Source: CAYJLW01 sp964370965 (GTDB lineage Bacteria; Actinomycetota; Acidimicrobiia; UBA2766). From it: a stretch of 64,000 bases of DNA. This document shows, piece by piece, positions 25,272 to 37,685 of the stretch. The stretch lies in NCBI GenBank assembly GCA_964370965.1, contig CAYJLW010000002.1, positions 89,478 through 153,477 on the forward strand, given 5' to 3'. Under the pieces are notes generated by a model, which searched no databases, had not been told where the DNA came from, and saw only the letters and a program-made list of their open reading frames with translations. Each line of letters begins with the position of its first letter. The first letter of the stretch is position 1. A program made the translations under genes and the position numbers.

Positions 25272-26480
25272 TCAGAGGAGCCCCTTGTTCTTGGCTTCCT
25301 TCTTGAGCCGGAGGAACTCCTGGTAGTTGTCCGTGAAGGCATGGCGACCGCTCGCATCGACGAGGACGTAGTACAGGGCGGTCCCCGCCGAGGGGTGGGC
25401 GGCGGCGTCCAGGGCGGCCTTGCCCGGGTTGCAGATCGGCGTCGGCGGCAGACCCTTGCGCGTGTAGGTGTTGTACGGGCCGTCGGTCTTCAGGTCGGAG
25501 CTCGTGAGCTTCGTGCCCTTCGGCTTGCCGTAGAGGAGAGACGCGTCGATCTGCAGGGGCATCTTCTTGTTCAGCCGGTTGTAGATCACCCGCGCCACCT
25601 GGGGACGGTCCTCGGGGACCTTCGCCTCCCGCTCCACGAGGGAGGCGACCACGAGCACCTCGTACGGGGTGACGTTGGGGACCTTGTCGATGCCGACCTG
25701 CGCGCCGACGGCGTCGAACTGGTTGACCATCTTGGCGAGGAGCTTGTCGGGGCCCGCCGGCTTTTGCGCCTCTGTCTTGTCCATGAGGTAGGTGTCCGGG
25801 AACAGGAACCCCTCCATGCTCGGAAGGGTCTCCGGCGCGTACCTGGGGCGCACCTTGCCGGAGGCGGCAGCCTGGAGGAAGGCGTCCTCGCTGATGCCCG
25901 GGACGTCCTTGCCCACCCGGGCGGCGACCTGGCCGAGTGTGAAGCCCTCCGGGATCATCACCTTGTACGTGATCACGCGGGGGCCGCGCCGCAGCGTCGA
26001 GACCACGTCGGGCATGCTCTGGCGCTCGTGCAGCACGTACTCGCCGGCCCGCACGCTTCCGGTCTTGCGCACACGGGTGTAGAGGCGGAACGCCCCCGCC
26101 GAGCTCACGATCTTCTTAGAGGCGAGGAGCGTGGCGATCTGGTCCTCGCTGACCCCGGCGGGGACCGCGACGACGACTTCGCGACCCTGGGGCCCCGGCG
26201 GGTCGATCTGGCGGAGGAACCAGTACCCGATGACGCCCACGGTCGCGAGCGCCCCCAACACGACCACAAGGAAGGCCCAGAACAGCGGCCCACGCCTGCG
26301 GCGTCGCGCGGCGTGCGCAGCGCCATGGCCAGGGACGTATTCGTGCCCGTCGGCGCCTCCGGCGAGCGCGGAGTCCGAGGTCGGCGGCGGTGTGGGCGCT
26401 TCCGGATCGACCGTCCAGTCCCGCGTGCGGATCGGGACGTGGGCTGTGTCATGAGACCTTACGTGCCTGCCGCGCGCCAT
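25272..26480 (-). CDS. mltG: Endolytic murein transglycosylase MltG
   Basis: Membrane-bound lytic transglycosylase that cuts nascent glycan strands and sets their length. 402 aa: a charged cytoplasmic N-terminus of about 65 residues, one membrane helix (PLFWAFLVVVLGALATVGVIG), a LysM-like region, then the YceG domain. The catalytic glutamate is in LVVASLVEREA near residue 290; GYNRL-like VARVIYNRL and PLQIDASLLYG follow. ATG 26480 shares one base with the ruvX stop. Confidence 0.94.
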   Translation of the reverse strand: MARGRHVRSHDTAHVPIRTRDWTVDPEAPTPPPTSDSALAGGADGHEYVPGHGAAHAARRRRRGPLFWAFLVVVLGALATVGVIGYWFLRQIDPPGPQGREVVVAVPAGVSEDQIATLLASKKIVSSAGAFRLYTRVRKTGSVRAGEYVLHERQSMPDVVSTLRRGPRVITYKVMIPEGFTLGQVAARVGKDVPGISEDAFLQAAASGKVRPRYAPETLPSMEGFLFPDTYLMDKTEAQKPAGPDKLLAKMVNQFDAVGAQVGIDKVPNVTPYEVLVVASLVEREAKVPEDRPQVARVIYNRLNKKMPLQIDASLLYGKPKGTKLTSSDLKTDGPYNTYTRKGLPPTPICNPGKAALDAAAHPSAGTALYYVLVDASGRHAFTDNYQEFLRLKKEAKNKGLL

Positions 26481-26929
26481 CAGCTCTCGTCTCCCTTCGC
26501 CTCTCCTGCCGCGTTCCGGAGCCGGTCGAGCTCCCCCTGGAGCATGACGGCCGCGGCGAGCTTGTCCACCACCCGGCGTCGCCCGCTGCGGCGTACCCCG
26601 GCTTCCCGGAGTACCCCGGCGGCGATCCGGGTCGTGTAGCGCTCGTCGGCGAAACGCACCGTCACGCCGAGGTCGCCCAGTAGGGAGGCGGCATCCGCGC
26701 GAGCGGCAGCCGCCGCTGCCCCCTCTTCGCCGGCCTCGGTGCGGGGCAGCCCCACGATCACCTCGCCGACACCGTACTCGGCCACGGTGGCCGCGAGCAC
26801 GTCGACGAGTCCGCTTTCGGGGTGACGCGCGACGGTGGCGAGAGGCGTCGCCACCGTAGCGGCGGGGTACGCCACCGCGAGACCGACGCGTCGTGTCCCG
26901 AGATCGACGCCCAGGTAGCGCGCGTTCAG
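26480..26929 (-). CDS. ruvX: Putative Holliday junction resolvase / pre-16S rRNA nuclease
   Basis: YqgF-family RNase H fold nuclease, 149 aa. YLGVDLGTRRVGLAVA carries the first catalytic aspartate; EVIVGLPRTEAGEEG and VRFADERYTT complete the fold, and VVDKLAAAVMLQ carries the last aspartate. There is no ATG, GTG or TTG between the alaS stop and the first strand. The start must be CTG 26929-26927, overlapping alaS as CTGA, or lie far upstream inside alaS, which would add non-family sequence. Confidence 0.92.
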   Translation of the reverse strand: MNARYLGVDLGTRRVGLAVAYPAATVATPLATVARHPESGLVDVLAATVAEYGVGEVIVGLPRTEAGEEGAAAAAARADAASLLGDLGVTVRFADERYTTRIAAGVLREAGVRRSGRRRVVDKLAAAVMLQGELDRLRNAAGEAKGDES

Positions 26930-29559
26930 CCGCCCGGCTCCCAGCTCGCCAGGAAGGCCCGGGCACTGGCGAGGGCGTCCTCGAGAGCCTCGCCCCGCGG
27001 CCCCCCGGCCATAGCGACGTCCGCGTTCCTCCCCGTCCCGCCACCCACGGCAGCCGCCGCTTCGCGCACGGCATCGGCAGCCGAGAGCCCCTGGCCCTGC
27101 AACGCCTTGCCGACCGCGGCCACGAGCGACGCCTTGCCGCCGATCTCCGCGCCCAGGACGACGGCGCCGCCGTCCAGATGCTGGCGGGTCTCCACGGCGA
27201 GGCGCTGGAGATCCTTCGGTGACGCCAGGCCGTCGACGCGCTGGACGAGGCCCCGCGCCCCGCCGGCGAGGGGAAAGGCCGCGGCGGCGAGGGATTCCGC
27301 CCGGGCGCCGGCTGCTCTCGCCCGCAGTTGGGCCACCTCGGCCTCGAGTTGCTTCCACTGGGCGAGACGCTTCCCGAGCGCGTCGGTGACGTCCTCGGGC
27401 GAGGTGCGCAGGAGGTCGGCGGCTTCGCGCAGGGCGCGATCGCGGGCCTCGTACCACCCGATCGCCGCTCCCCCGGTGAGCGCCTCGATACGGCGCAGGT
27501 TCGAGCCGATCGAGGACTCCGACGTGATCACCACGGGGCCGATCTCCCCGAGGGCGTGCACGTGGGTGCCGCCGCAGAGCTCGGTGGAGCGCTCCCCCGC
27601 CTGCACGACCCGGACGCGCTCGCCGTACTTGTCCCCGAAGAAGGCCACGGCGCCCAGAGCGTCCGCCTCCGCCTTGGACGTCTCCGTGGTGACGACGGCC
27701 GCGTTCGTGAGCATCTCCGCGTTCGCCAACGCCTGCACCCGGGCGAGCTCCTCGGGGGTGACGGCGGCGAAGTGGCTGAAGTCGAAGCGGAGCCGGCCGT
27801 CCTCGACGAGGGATCCGTGCTGGCGGACGTGGTCGCCGAGGACGTCGCGCAACGCCCAGTGGAGGATGTGGGTGGCGGTGTGGCTGCGGCGGATGCCCGC
27901 CCGCCGGGCGGCGTCGACGAGGAACTCGCCCGTGTCACCCACGTGCACGCGCCCGTCACGCACGCGTGCGCGATGGGCCACGAGGCCCGGGAGGGCGTAC
28001 CTGGTGTCGACGACCTCCAGGGTCGCCCCGGGGAGGCGGATCTCCCCCGTGTCCCCGACCTGGCCTCCGGCCTCGGCGTAGAAGGGGGTGCGGTCCGCGA
28101 AAACCTCGACGTCGTCGTCGGGGCCGGCCTCCTCGACGGAGACGCGGGCGCGCACGAGCCCCACGACCCGGCCCGTCGCCGCCGTGGTCTCATAGCCCAG
28201 GAAGTCGCTCGTGCCTGTGGAAGCGAGGACGTCGCGGTACGTCTCCACAGGGGTCGCCTCGGACTCCTCGCGCCGCGCCCGGCGGGCACGATCGCGCTGG
28301 GCACCCATCTCCGCGTCGAATCCCTCGCTGTCGAGCGCGACACCCCGCTCGGCGGCGACCTCGCTCGTGAGCTCGACGGGGAAGCCGAAGGTGTCGTGGA
28401 GCTTGAAGGCGGCGGCGCCGGGCAGCTTCGCCCCCTCGGGGAGGACAGCGAAGGCGTCGTCGAGATGGTGGAGGCCGGCCCGCAGCGTCTCTCGGAAGCG
28501 GGCTTCTTCGTTGGCGACGATCTCCGTCGTGGTGTCGGCGCCGGCGACGAGCTCGGGGTAGGTGCCCCCGAGGATCTCCACGGTGGCCTCGGAGAGGCGG
28601 GCCATGACGGGATCGTCGATGCCGAGGAGCCAGGCGTGGCGGACGGCCCGACGCAGGACCCGCCGGAGCACGTAGCCCCGCTCCTCGTTGGAGGGGAAGA
28701 CCCCGTCGGTGACGAGGAACGTGACAGCCCGGCCGTGGTCGGCGAGGATCCGCAGTGAGACGTCGGTCGCGGGGTCGCTCCCGTAGGCCCGCCCCGAGGC
28801 GGCTTCGGCCACGGCGAGGATGGGCCGGATCGTGTCGGTCTCGAACACCGACTCGCTGCGGCTCAGGGCGGCGGCGACCCGCTCCAGACCCGAACCTGTG
28901 TCGATGCACTTGCGGGGCAGGTCGCCCACGACCTTGCCGGCCCCGTCACGCAGGTACTGCATGAAGACGAGGTTCCAGATCTCGACGAAGCGCTCCTCGT
29001 CGGCGGCGGGACCGCCCTCGACCCCGAACGCGGGGCCGCGGTCGAAGAAGATCTCGCTGCAGGGCCCGCACGGCCCGGCGACGCCCATGGACCACCAGTT
29101 GTCGGCGTCGAAGCGCTGGATGCGTTCCGGGGGGACGCCGACCACGTCGGTCCAGATCCGGGCGGCTTCGTCGTCGCTCACGTGCACCGTGATCCAGAGG
29201 AGGCCGGGGTCGAAGCCGAAGCCGTCGGTGACGAGCTCCCACGCCCAGGGGATCGCCTCGGCCTTGAAGTAGTCGCCGAGACTGAAGTTCCCCAGCATCT
29301 CGAAGAACGTGAGATGGCGGGCGGTCGTCCCCACGATGTCGATGTCGGTGGTGCGGGCGCACTTCTGCACGGACACGGCCCGGGGGTACGGGGCGGCCTC
29401 GTCGCCTGCCATGTACGGCTTGAACTGCACCATGCCGGCGGACGTGAGCAGCAACGTGGGGTCGACGGGGATCAGCGAGGACGAGGGCACGACCGTGTGG
29501 CCGCGGGCGGCGAAGAAGTCGACGAACGTCTTGCGGATCGAGGAGGCGTCCATGGCCAT
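26926..29559 (-). CDS. alaS: Alanyl-tRNA synthetase
   Basis: Class II synthetase, about 877 aa. The aminoacylation core opens with IRKTFVDFFAARGH and PYMAGDEAAPYP, with CARTTDIDIVGTTARH near residue 68. The editing domain has HTATHILHWALRDVLG (HxxxH) and CGGTHVHALGEIG (zinc ligands). A coiled coil and a DHHA1-like C-terminus end in an acyl-alanine-rich tail. ATG 29559 (Met-Ala-Met-Asp) or 29553 are both possible. Order alaS-ruvX-mltG-aroE is conserved in actinobacteria. Confidence 0.97.
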   Translation of the reverse strand: MAMDASSIRKTFVDFFAARGHTVVPSSSLIPVDPTLLLTSAGMVQFKPYMAGDEAAPYPRAVSVQKCARTTDIDIVGTTARHLTFFEMLGNFSLGDYFKAEAIPWAWELVTDGFGFDPGLLWITVHVSDDEAARIWTDVVGVPPERIQRFDADNWWSMGVAGPCGPCSEIFFDRGPAFGVEGGPAADEERFVEIWNLVFMQYLRDGAGKVVGDLPRKCIDTGSGLERVAAALSRSESVFETDTIRPILAVAEAASGRAYGSDPATDVSLRILADHGRAVTFLVTDGVFPSNEERGYVLRRVLRRAVRHAWLLGIDDPVMARLSEATVEILGGTYPELVAGADTTTEIVANEEARFRETLRAGLHHLDDAFAVLPEGAKLPGAAAFKLHDTFGFPVELTSEVAAERGVALDSEGFDAEMGAQRDRARRARREESEATPVETYRDVLASTGTSDFLGYETTAATGRVVGLVRARVSVEEAGPDDDVEVFADRTPFYAEAGGQVGDTGEIRLPGATLEVVDTRYALPGLVAHRARVRDGRVHVGDTGEFLVDAARRAGIRRSHTATHILHWALRDVLGDHVRQHGSLVEDGRLRFDFSHFAAVTPEELARVQALANAEMLTNAAVVTTETSKAEADALGAVAFFGDKYGERVRVVQAGERSTELCGGTHVHALGEIGPVVITSESSIGSNLRRIEALTGGAAIGWYEARDRALREAADLLRTSPEDVTDALGKRLAQWKQLEAEVAQLRARAAGARAESLAAAAFPLAGGARGLVQRVDGLASPKDLQRLAVETRQHLDGGAVVLGAEIGGKASLVAAVGKALQGQGLSAADAVREAAAAVGGGTGRNADVAMAGGPRGEALEDALASARAFLASWEPGG

Positions 29560-29664
29560 CGACCGCAAGGGTAGTGGCGGCGCCGACCAGGCCCGGGCGT
29601 GTCAGGTGGGGCCCAGCTGCAGCGGGGCGCTCGGCGGGCGCCGACGCCCGCCCGGCTCCCGGGC

Positions 29665-30258
29665 CTACGTCCGCGTGAGCCGGTCGCCGTCCCAGGTGTA
29701 GACGCGGGGATCACCTGTGGCGAGCTCGAGGGCGACGACCTCGTCGGGGGTGAGGCCGTCGACGTCCATGACGATGGAGCGCAGGGAGTTGCCGTGGGCG
29801 GAGACGAGGACGTTCTCACCTGCCTGCACCCGGGGCAGGATGTGTTCGTTGAAGTACGGGATGGACCGGTAGGCGGTGTCGGCCAGGGACTCACCACCCG
29901 GCGGGGCAACGTCGTAGGACCGACGCCAGATCTTCACCTGTTCCGCGCCGAACTGCTCTGCCGTCTTGGCCTTGTCGAGTCCCGTGAGGCGGCCGTAGTA
30001 GCGCTCGTTGACCTCCCACGCGGCGATCGTCTCGATCCCGCTCTGGCCGAGGCGCTCCAGGACGATGCGGGCGGTCTCCGTGGCCCGCTGCAGCGTGGAC
30101 GTGAAGCAGACGTCGAAGCGGTGCCCGCCCAGCGCGGCCCCGGCCGCCTCGGCCTCGGCGACGCCCTGCTCGGACAGGGCGACGTCCACCCAGCCCGTGA
30201 ACACGTTGGCCTTGTTCCACTCGGACTGCCCGTGGCGGATGAGCACCAGTTCGGCCAC
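29665..30258 (-). CDS. gpmA: 2,3-bisphosphoglycerate-dependent phosphoglycerate mutase
   Basis: Interconverts 2- and 3-phosphoglycerate in glycolysis. LIRHGQSEWN places the phosphorylated histidine at residue 9, followed by NVFTGWVDVALSEQG. The ERYYGRLTGLDKAKTAEQFG segment and LVSAHGNSLRSIVM are dPGM hallmarks. At 197 aa it is shorter than the 230-250 aa E. coli type, like several actinobacterial and clostridial forms. Start GTG 30258 with GGGAG upstream. Confidence 0.9.
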   Translation of the reverse strand: MAELVLIRHGQSEWNKANVFTGWVDVALSEQGVAEAEAAGAALGGHRFDVCFTSTLQRATETARIVLERLGQSGIETIAAWEVNERYYGRLTGLDKAKTAEQFGAEQVKIWRRSYDVAPPGGESLADTAYRSIPYFNEHILPRVQAGENVLVSAHGNSLRSIVMDVDGLTPDEVVALELATGDPRVYTWDGDRLTRT

Positions 30259-30327
30259 AACGACTCCCGTCTCGATCCGCCGGAGACCGTAGCGCCCCCT
30301 GGCACGGGCCCGCTACCCGGTCGCGGG

Positions 30328-31503
30328 TCACACGGAGAGGATCGTGACGACCTCGACTGCGTAGTCGTTGCCCATGTGGCCGCCGCCGTTCTGGGCGAGG
30401 CCGACCCGGGCGCCCTCCACCTGGCGCTCCCCGGCATCGCCCCGGAGTTGCCACACGAGCTCGCAGATCTGGGCGATGCCCGTGGCCCCGATCGGGTGCC
30501 CCCGGCTGCAGAGCCCCCCGGAGGGGTTCACCGGAAGCCGACCGCCCAGCGACGTCTCACCCTTCCACGCCGCCGGCGCCGCCTCGCCGGGAGCGAAGAG
30601 CTCGACCTCCTCGAGCGAGAAGACCTCCGCGGGCGCCGTGGCGTCGTGCACCTCGACGACGTCGACGTCGCCCGGCGCGATCCCGGAGCGCTCGAACGCC
30701 GCCCGGGCCGCCCGCGTGGCGGCCGGGAGGTCCCCGGCGCCCGGGAGCCCCGCGGTGCGCACGGCGGACGCCCTCACCCCCACCCCTCCCCTGGAGTCCC
30801 CGCCCCGCCTGAGGACGGCGGCGGCGGCGCCGTCCCCGATGGGAGAGCACATCAGCAACGTGAGCGGCCAGGAGACCTCCCGGGATGCGAGGACGTCGTC
30901 GACCGTGTGAGCGGAGCGGTATTGCGCGTGGGGGTTCATCGCCCCGTGCACGGAGTTCTTCGCCGCCACGGCGGCGAACTGCTCGCGCGTGGTCCCGTAC
31001 GAGTCCATGTGGCGCCGGCAGGTGTCGGCGTAGACGTCCATGAACAACGACTGCGCCGCCGACCCAGGGTCGGCGCCGACGTCCCGGGCGAAGTCGTCCC
31101 GGGTCTCGACGTCGACGGCCGTGCCGATCGCCGAGAAGGCCGCCGCCTTGTCGTGGCTCATCTTCTCGGCCCCGAAGGCGAGGGCGCACTCCGCCGCCCC
31201 GCTCGCGACCGCCTGCCAGGCGAGGTGGAAGGCCGACGACGCGGACGCGCAGGCGTTCTCGAGGTTGAACAGCGCCATCCCACCCAGGCCCGCCGCCCGG
31301 GCCGCCACCTCCCCTCGGATCATCTCCTGGCCCGTGAGCAGGCCCGCCACGGCGTTGGCGGCGAAGACCGTGTCGACTTCGCCCGCCTCGACGTCGGCGT
31401 CGCCGAGGGCACGGCCAATGGCGTCGGCGGCGAGGTCCTTCAGCGAACGACCGGGGAACTTGCCGAAGTCGGTCATGCCGACCCCGCTGACCACGACGGA
31501 CAT
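30328..31503 (-). CDS. Thiolase family protein (acetyl-CoA acetyltransferase / SCPx-like)
   Basis: A 391-aa thiolase. The nucleophilic cysteine is in ENACASASSA (Cys85), with EVHDAT near residue 285 and the base region CSRGHPIGATG near 345. The missing C-terminal Cys-Gly-Gly loop is replaced by QNGGGHMGND, the pattern of SCPx/lipid-transfer thiolases rather than classical degradative ones. A strong GGGGGGAGG precedes ATG 31503. Substrate unknown; it stands alone between gpmA and the methyltransferase. Confidence 0.85.
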   Translation of the reverse strand: MSVVVSGVGMTDFGKFPGRSLKDLAADAIGRALGDADVEAGEVDTVFAANAVAGLLTGQEMIRGEVAARAAGLGGMALFNLENACASASSAFHLAWQAVASGAAECALAFGAEKMSHDKAAAFSAIGTAVDVETRDDFARDVGADPGSAAQSLFMDVYADTCRRHMDSYGTTREQFAAVAAKNSVHGAMNPHAQYRSAHTVDDVLASREVSWPLTLLMCSPIGDGAAAAVLRRGGDSRGGVGVRASAVRTAGLPGAGDLPAATRAARAAFERSGIAPGDVDVVEVHDATAPAEVFSLEEVELFAPGEAAPAAWKGETSLGGRLPVNPSGGLCSRGHPIGATGIAQICELVWQLRGDAGERQVEGARVGLAQNGGGHMGNDYAVEVVTILSV

Positions 31504-31635
31504 GCCTCCCCCCTCTTCTCTAGGCGGCTTGGCCCCTCACCTCAGTGGCAGGCTTCGCCCCGCGGCCCCCCCGCCCCTGCCTCACGCCCCCGGGGAGTTG
31601 GCGCGCGGGGCGCGCTTCGGGCCCTTTCGCACCGT

Positions 31636-32364
31636 TCACGCCTCGCGTTCGGCCACGAGAACGCCGAGGCGAGGGATGTCGGCGGACTGCGCGTACTCGG
31701 GAGCGAGGGCGACGAACCCCGGCGGGGGCGCCGGCTCGAGGAACCGCACGAGACGCAGGCCCGCGTCCAGGATGCAGTTCACGTAGCGGGACAGGGGCCG
31801 GTGGTGGAAGGGGAGGACCACACCCCGGTCGACCTCCTCTGCCGTGACTGCCTCGACGAGGTAGGGCCCCACCCGCCAGTAGCACTCCTCCAGGATGCGG
31901 TCGTCGATCCAGCCGGACTCGGGGGTCTGGAACAAGGGGTGGTTGAGGAACACGACGAGACGCCCGCCGGTCCTCAGCACGCGGGCGAGCTCGGCGACAG
32001 CGTCGTCGAGGCCGGCGACATGTTCGAGGACGAGGACACAGCAGGCGGCGTGGAAGGAACGGTCTGCCAGCGGGAGTCGGGACGCCTCCCCCCGCACGTA
32101 CCGGGGAGGCCCCCCGCCGTCTCTGGCGTGGCGGAGCTGGCCGCGGGAGTGATCGACGCCGACGACGGTGGCGCCCCCGGCGGCGAGCATCCGGGCCACG
32201 TGGCCCTCTCCGCAGCCGGCGTCCAGGATGCATCGACCGGGGCCGGGATCCAGGAGTTCGGCGGCGAGGGGCAGGATCTGCTCGGAGTACTCCGGGTCGC
32301 GCCCCTCGGTGAAGTTCGCGCGCCACCAGTCGGCGTGGGCGTCCCAGGTCTCGGGGGTGCTCAG
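31636..32364 (-). CDS. Class I SAM-dependent methyltransferase
   Basis: About 242 aa. The SAM-binding motif I is ILDAGCGEGHVARML (near residue 42), motif II VVGVDHS, and LPLADRSFHAACCVLVLEH the motif IV region, all of the Methyltransf_11 type. The frame has no ATG or GTG near its head; CTG 32364-32362 overlaps the lipoprotein stop as CTGA and is the best start. The downstream 132 bp (31504-31635) holds no gene. Substrate unknown. Confidence 0.8.
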   Translation of the reverse strand: MSTPETWDAHADWWRANFTEGRDPEYSEQILPLAAELLDPGPGRCILDAGCGEGHVARMLAAGGATVVGVDHSRGQLRHARDGGGPPRYVRGEASRLPLADRSFHAACCVLVLEHVAGLDDAVAELARVLRTGGRLVVFLNHPLFQTPESGWIDDRILEECYWRVGPYLVEAVTAEEVDRGVVLPFHHRPLSRYVNCILDAGLRLVRFLEPAPPPGFVALAPEYAQSADIPRLGVLVAEREA

Positions 32365-33005
32365 CCCTTGATCACCGCTTCCATGATCCGCTCCAGCTCC
32401 GGCAGCGGCGCACCGTTCGCGATCACGTAGGTGTCCGAGCCTTTCTGCCAGATGATGGTGGATGCGTTCCCGGCGTCGATCTCCACGACGTCCTCGCCGG
32501 CGATCTTCTTCTGTGTGCCCCCGCCGAGACTGAGGCCGGACATGAGCTGGTCCTTCATGGGAGAGGCGCCGTCGAAGGTGAAGACGGCGATCGACGGCGA
32601 GTATTGCTGGCCCTGCTGGGGGACGAGTTGGGCGATCTTCATGTCCTTCATGCCGATCTGGGCCCCGGCGGTGTCGGGGATGGTGCCGGTGCCGGGCTCC
32701 TGGACCTTGTAGCCCGCCACCGTGCTCGGGAGGTCGACACCGCCCGAGGAAGACGAGCCGGAGCCCCCGGAACCGGAGCCCGAGCCCGAGCCCCCGGAAC
32801 CGGAGCCCCCGGAACCGGACGGGCTCGGCGTGACCGTGGGGTCGGAGGAGGTGGAGGAGCCTGGGCTGGGCGTCCCCTTGCGCTCCTTTGGGCGCTCGGC
32901 GGACACCTCCTTGCCCTTCACGCTCACGCCGCCGGCACAGCCGGAGGTCAAGAGCGCGACCGAGGTGGTGACGAGTACGTACAGGGTGGTGCGGGTGCGG
33001 TGCAT
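32361..33005 (-). CDS. Secreted lipoprotein, Gly/Ser-linker
   Basis: A 214-aa protein with a signal peptide and lipobox LLTSGC (Cys at about residue 23). A charged Thr/Pro/Ser region leads into a Gly-Ser low-complexity stretch near residues 65-90. A compact C-terminal domain follows (VDLPSTVAGYKVQEPGTG to MEAVIKG). No family recognised. Probably anchored outside the membrane. It is followed by the methyltransferase through a CTGA overlap. Confidence 0.75.
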   Translation of the reverse strand: MHRTRTTLYVLVTTSVALLTSGCAGGVSVKGKEVSAERPKERKGTPSPGSSTSSDPTVTPSPSGSGGSGSGGSGSGSGSGGSGSSSSGGVDLPSTVAGYKVQEPGTGTIPDTAGAQIGMKDMKIAQLVPQQGQQYSPSIAVFTFDGASPMKDQLMSGLSLGGGTQKKIAGEDVVEIDAGNASTIIWQKGSDTYVIANGAPLPELERIMEAVIKG

Positions 33006-33064
33006 GAGCAATGGATTCGGGGGTCTTCCGGAGAGGCGGGGGTTCTCCGGAGGTTTGTTCGACA

Positions 33065-35980
<2,916 letters not shown>

Positions 35981-35998
35981 GGCGCCACTCTATACGAC

Positions 35999-36012
35999 CG
36001 AACACATGTTCG
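35999..36012. promoter_or_regulatory. LexA (SOS) box upstream of uvrA
   Basis: CGAACACATGTTCG is a perfect match to the Gram-positive/actinobacterial LexA operator CGAACN4GTTCG. It lies 19 bp before the uvrA start, immediately upstream of the TAGAGT -10 hexamer (35992-35987). LexA bound there would block the promoter. Knowledge of the operator is established; occupancy here is inferred. Confidence 0.85.
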
Positions 36013-36055
36013 TCGGGAGCCCTCCTGGGTCGCCGGTGCCGTCAAATGCCAAACT

Positions 36056-36164
<109 letters not shown>

Positions 36165-36236
36165 GGGCGCCGCCCCGGCCCGCGGGCCCCGGCCCCCCCC
36201 CCCCAGAACGGTGGGGGGAACCCCAGGGGGAATGCG

Positions 36237-37607
36237 ATGGCGGAGCTCGCCGCAAAGCTGGCCGGGATCGTCGGGGACGACCACGTCCTCACGGACGACG
36301 CGATCAACCCGGACTACACCCACGACGAGGCGCTCACGGCGCCACCGGAACGCCCCGCCGCCGTCGTGTGCCCCGCCACGACCGAGGAGGTGGCAGCGAT
36401 CCTCCGCCTCGCCGACGAGCTCCGCGTCCCGGTCACGGCCCGGGGCGCGGGCACCGGCCTCTGCGGCGGCGCCATCCCCCGTCCGGACGCCATCCTCGTC
36501 TCCTTCGAGCGCATGGACCGGGTGTTGGAGATCGACACGGAGAACCACGTCGCCGTGGTCGAGGCGGGCGTCACCCTCGACCGCCTCGACGAGGCCACCG
36601 CCGCCCACGGCCTCGTCTACCCCGTCTACCCGGGCGAGAACAGCGCCACGCTGGGTGGGAACGTGGCCACCAACGCCGGCGGCATGCGGGCCGTGAAGTA
36701 CGGCGTCACCCGCCACCAGGTCCTCGGCCTCACGGCCGTCCTCGCCGGCGGCGACGTCATCCGCACGGGCGGCAAGTTCGCGAAAGCCACCACGGGCTAC
36801 GACCTCACACAGCTCATCGTGGGCTCCGAAGGCACGCTCGCCCTCGTCGCCGAGGTCGTCCTGCGCCTCTACCCCCGCCCCGCCCACACCGCCACCGTCC
36901 TCGCCCCCTTCCCCACGCTCGACGCCGTCGCCGCCGCCGTCCCCCGCATCGTGAACAGCGGCGTCCACCCGCTCATCCTGGAGTACGTCGACTTCATGGG
37001 CATGGCGGCGACCACCGCGAACGTGGGCCTCGACCTCGGCATCCCCGAGGACGTGAAGCAGGCCGCCCTCGCCTACCTCGTCGTCGTGCTCGAGGACGAC
37101 GACGAGGGCCGCCTCGACGAGGACGTCGCCGCAACCGGGGAGCTCCTCGCCGGCCTCGGCGCCCTCGACGTCTACGTCCTCCCCTCCCACGCCGGTGCCG
37201 CCCTCCTCGACGCCCGCGAGAAGGCGTTCTGGGTGGCCAAGCAGGCCGGCGCACAGGACATCGTCGACGTCGTCGTGCCCCGGGCGTCCATCCCCGGCTA
37301 CCTGGCCGGCGTGAACGCCCTCGCCCGCGAGCATGAGACGCTCGTCGCCGGAGCGGGCCACGCGGGCGACGGCAACGTCCACCTCTCCGTCTTCCAGCCC
37401 GACGACGCCGTCCGCGGAGAGGTTATGCGCGGGATCTTCTCCGCCGGGATGGACCTGGGCGGGGCGATCTCGGCCGAACACGGCATCGGGACCGAGAAGA
37501 GGGCCTACTTCCTCGACCTGGAGGATCCTGTGAAAGTGGCCCTCATGCGCCGCGTCAAGGCAGCCTTCGATCCCAACGGGATCCTGAACCCGGGAGTGCT
37601 CTTCTGA
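36237..37607 (+). CDS. FAD-binding D-2-hydroxyacid oxidase (GlcD-like)
   Basis: A 456-aa flavoprotein of the vanillyl-alcohol oxidase family. The PCMH FAD domain shows PVTARGAGTGLCGGA (near residue 67) and YPGENSATLGGNVATNAGG (near 132). The C-terminal domain has HAGDGNVHLSVF (near 375) and SAEHGIGTEKRAYF (near 412), which include metal and substrate ligands of glycolate/D-lactate oxidases. ATG 36237 has a GGGGG Shine-Dalgarno, but the upstream sequence is damaged. It pairs with a ThDP enzyme downstream. Confidence 0.9.
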   Translation: MAELAAKLAGIVGDDHVLTDDAINPDYTHDEALTAPPERPAAVVCPATTEEVAAILRLADELRVPVTARGAGTGLCGGAIPRPDAILVSFERMDRVLEIDTENHVAVVEAGVTLDRLDEATAAHGLVYPVYPGENSATLGGNVATNAGGMRAVKYGVTRHQVLGLTAVLAGGDVIRTGGKFAKATTGYDLTQLIVGSEGTLALVAEVVLRLYPRPAHTATVLAPFPTLDAVAAAVPRIVNSGVHPLILEYVDFMGMAATTANVGLDLGIPEDVKQAALAYLVVVLEDDDEGRLDEDVAATGELLAGLGALDVYVLPSHAGAALLDAREKAFWVAKQAGAQDIVDVVVPRASIPGYLAGVNALAREHETLVAGAGHAGDGNVHLSVFQPDDAVRGEVMRGIFSAGMDLGGAISAEHGIGTEKRAYFLDLEDPVKVALMRRVKAAFDPNGILNPGVLF

Positions 37608-37685
37608 TGGCTCCGCAGACTGGCGCTGCTCCGCGGTGCCGGCGGGGCCCCCCACCCCGCCGGCCGCGCTACGAAGGGAGATGAC

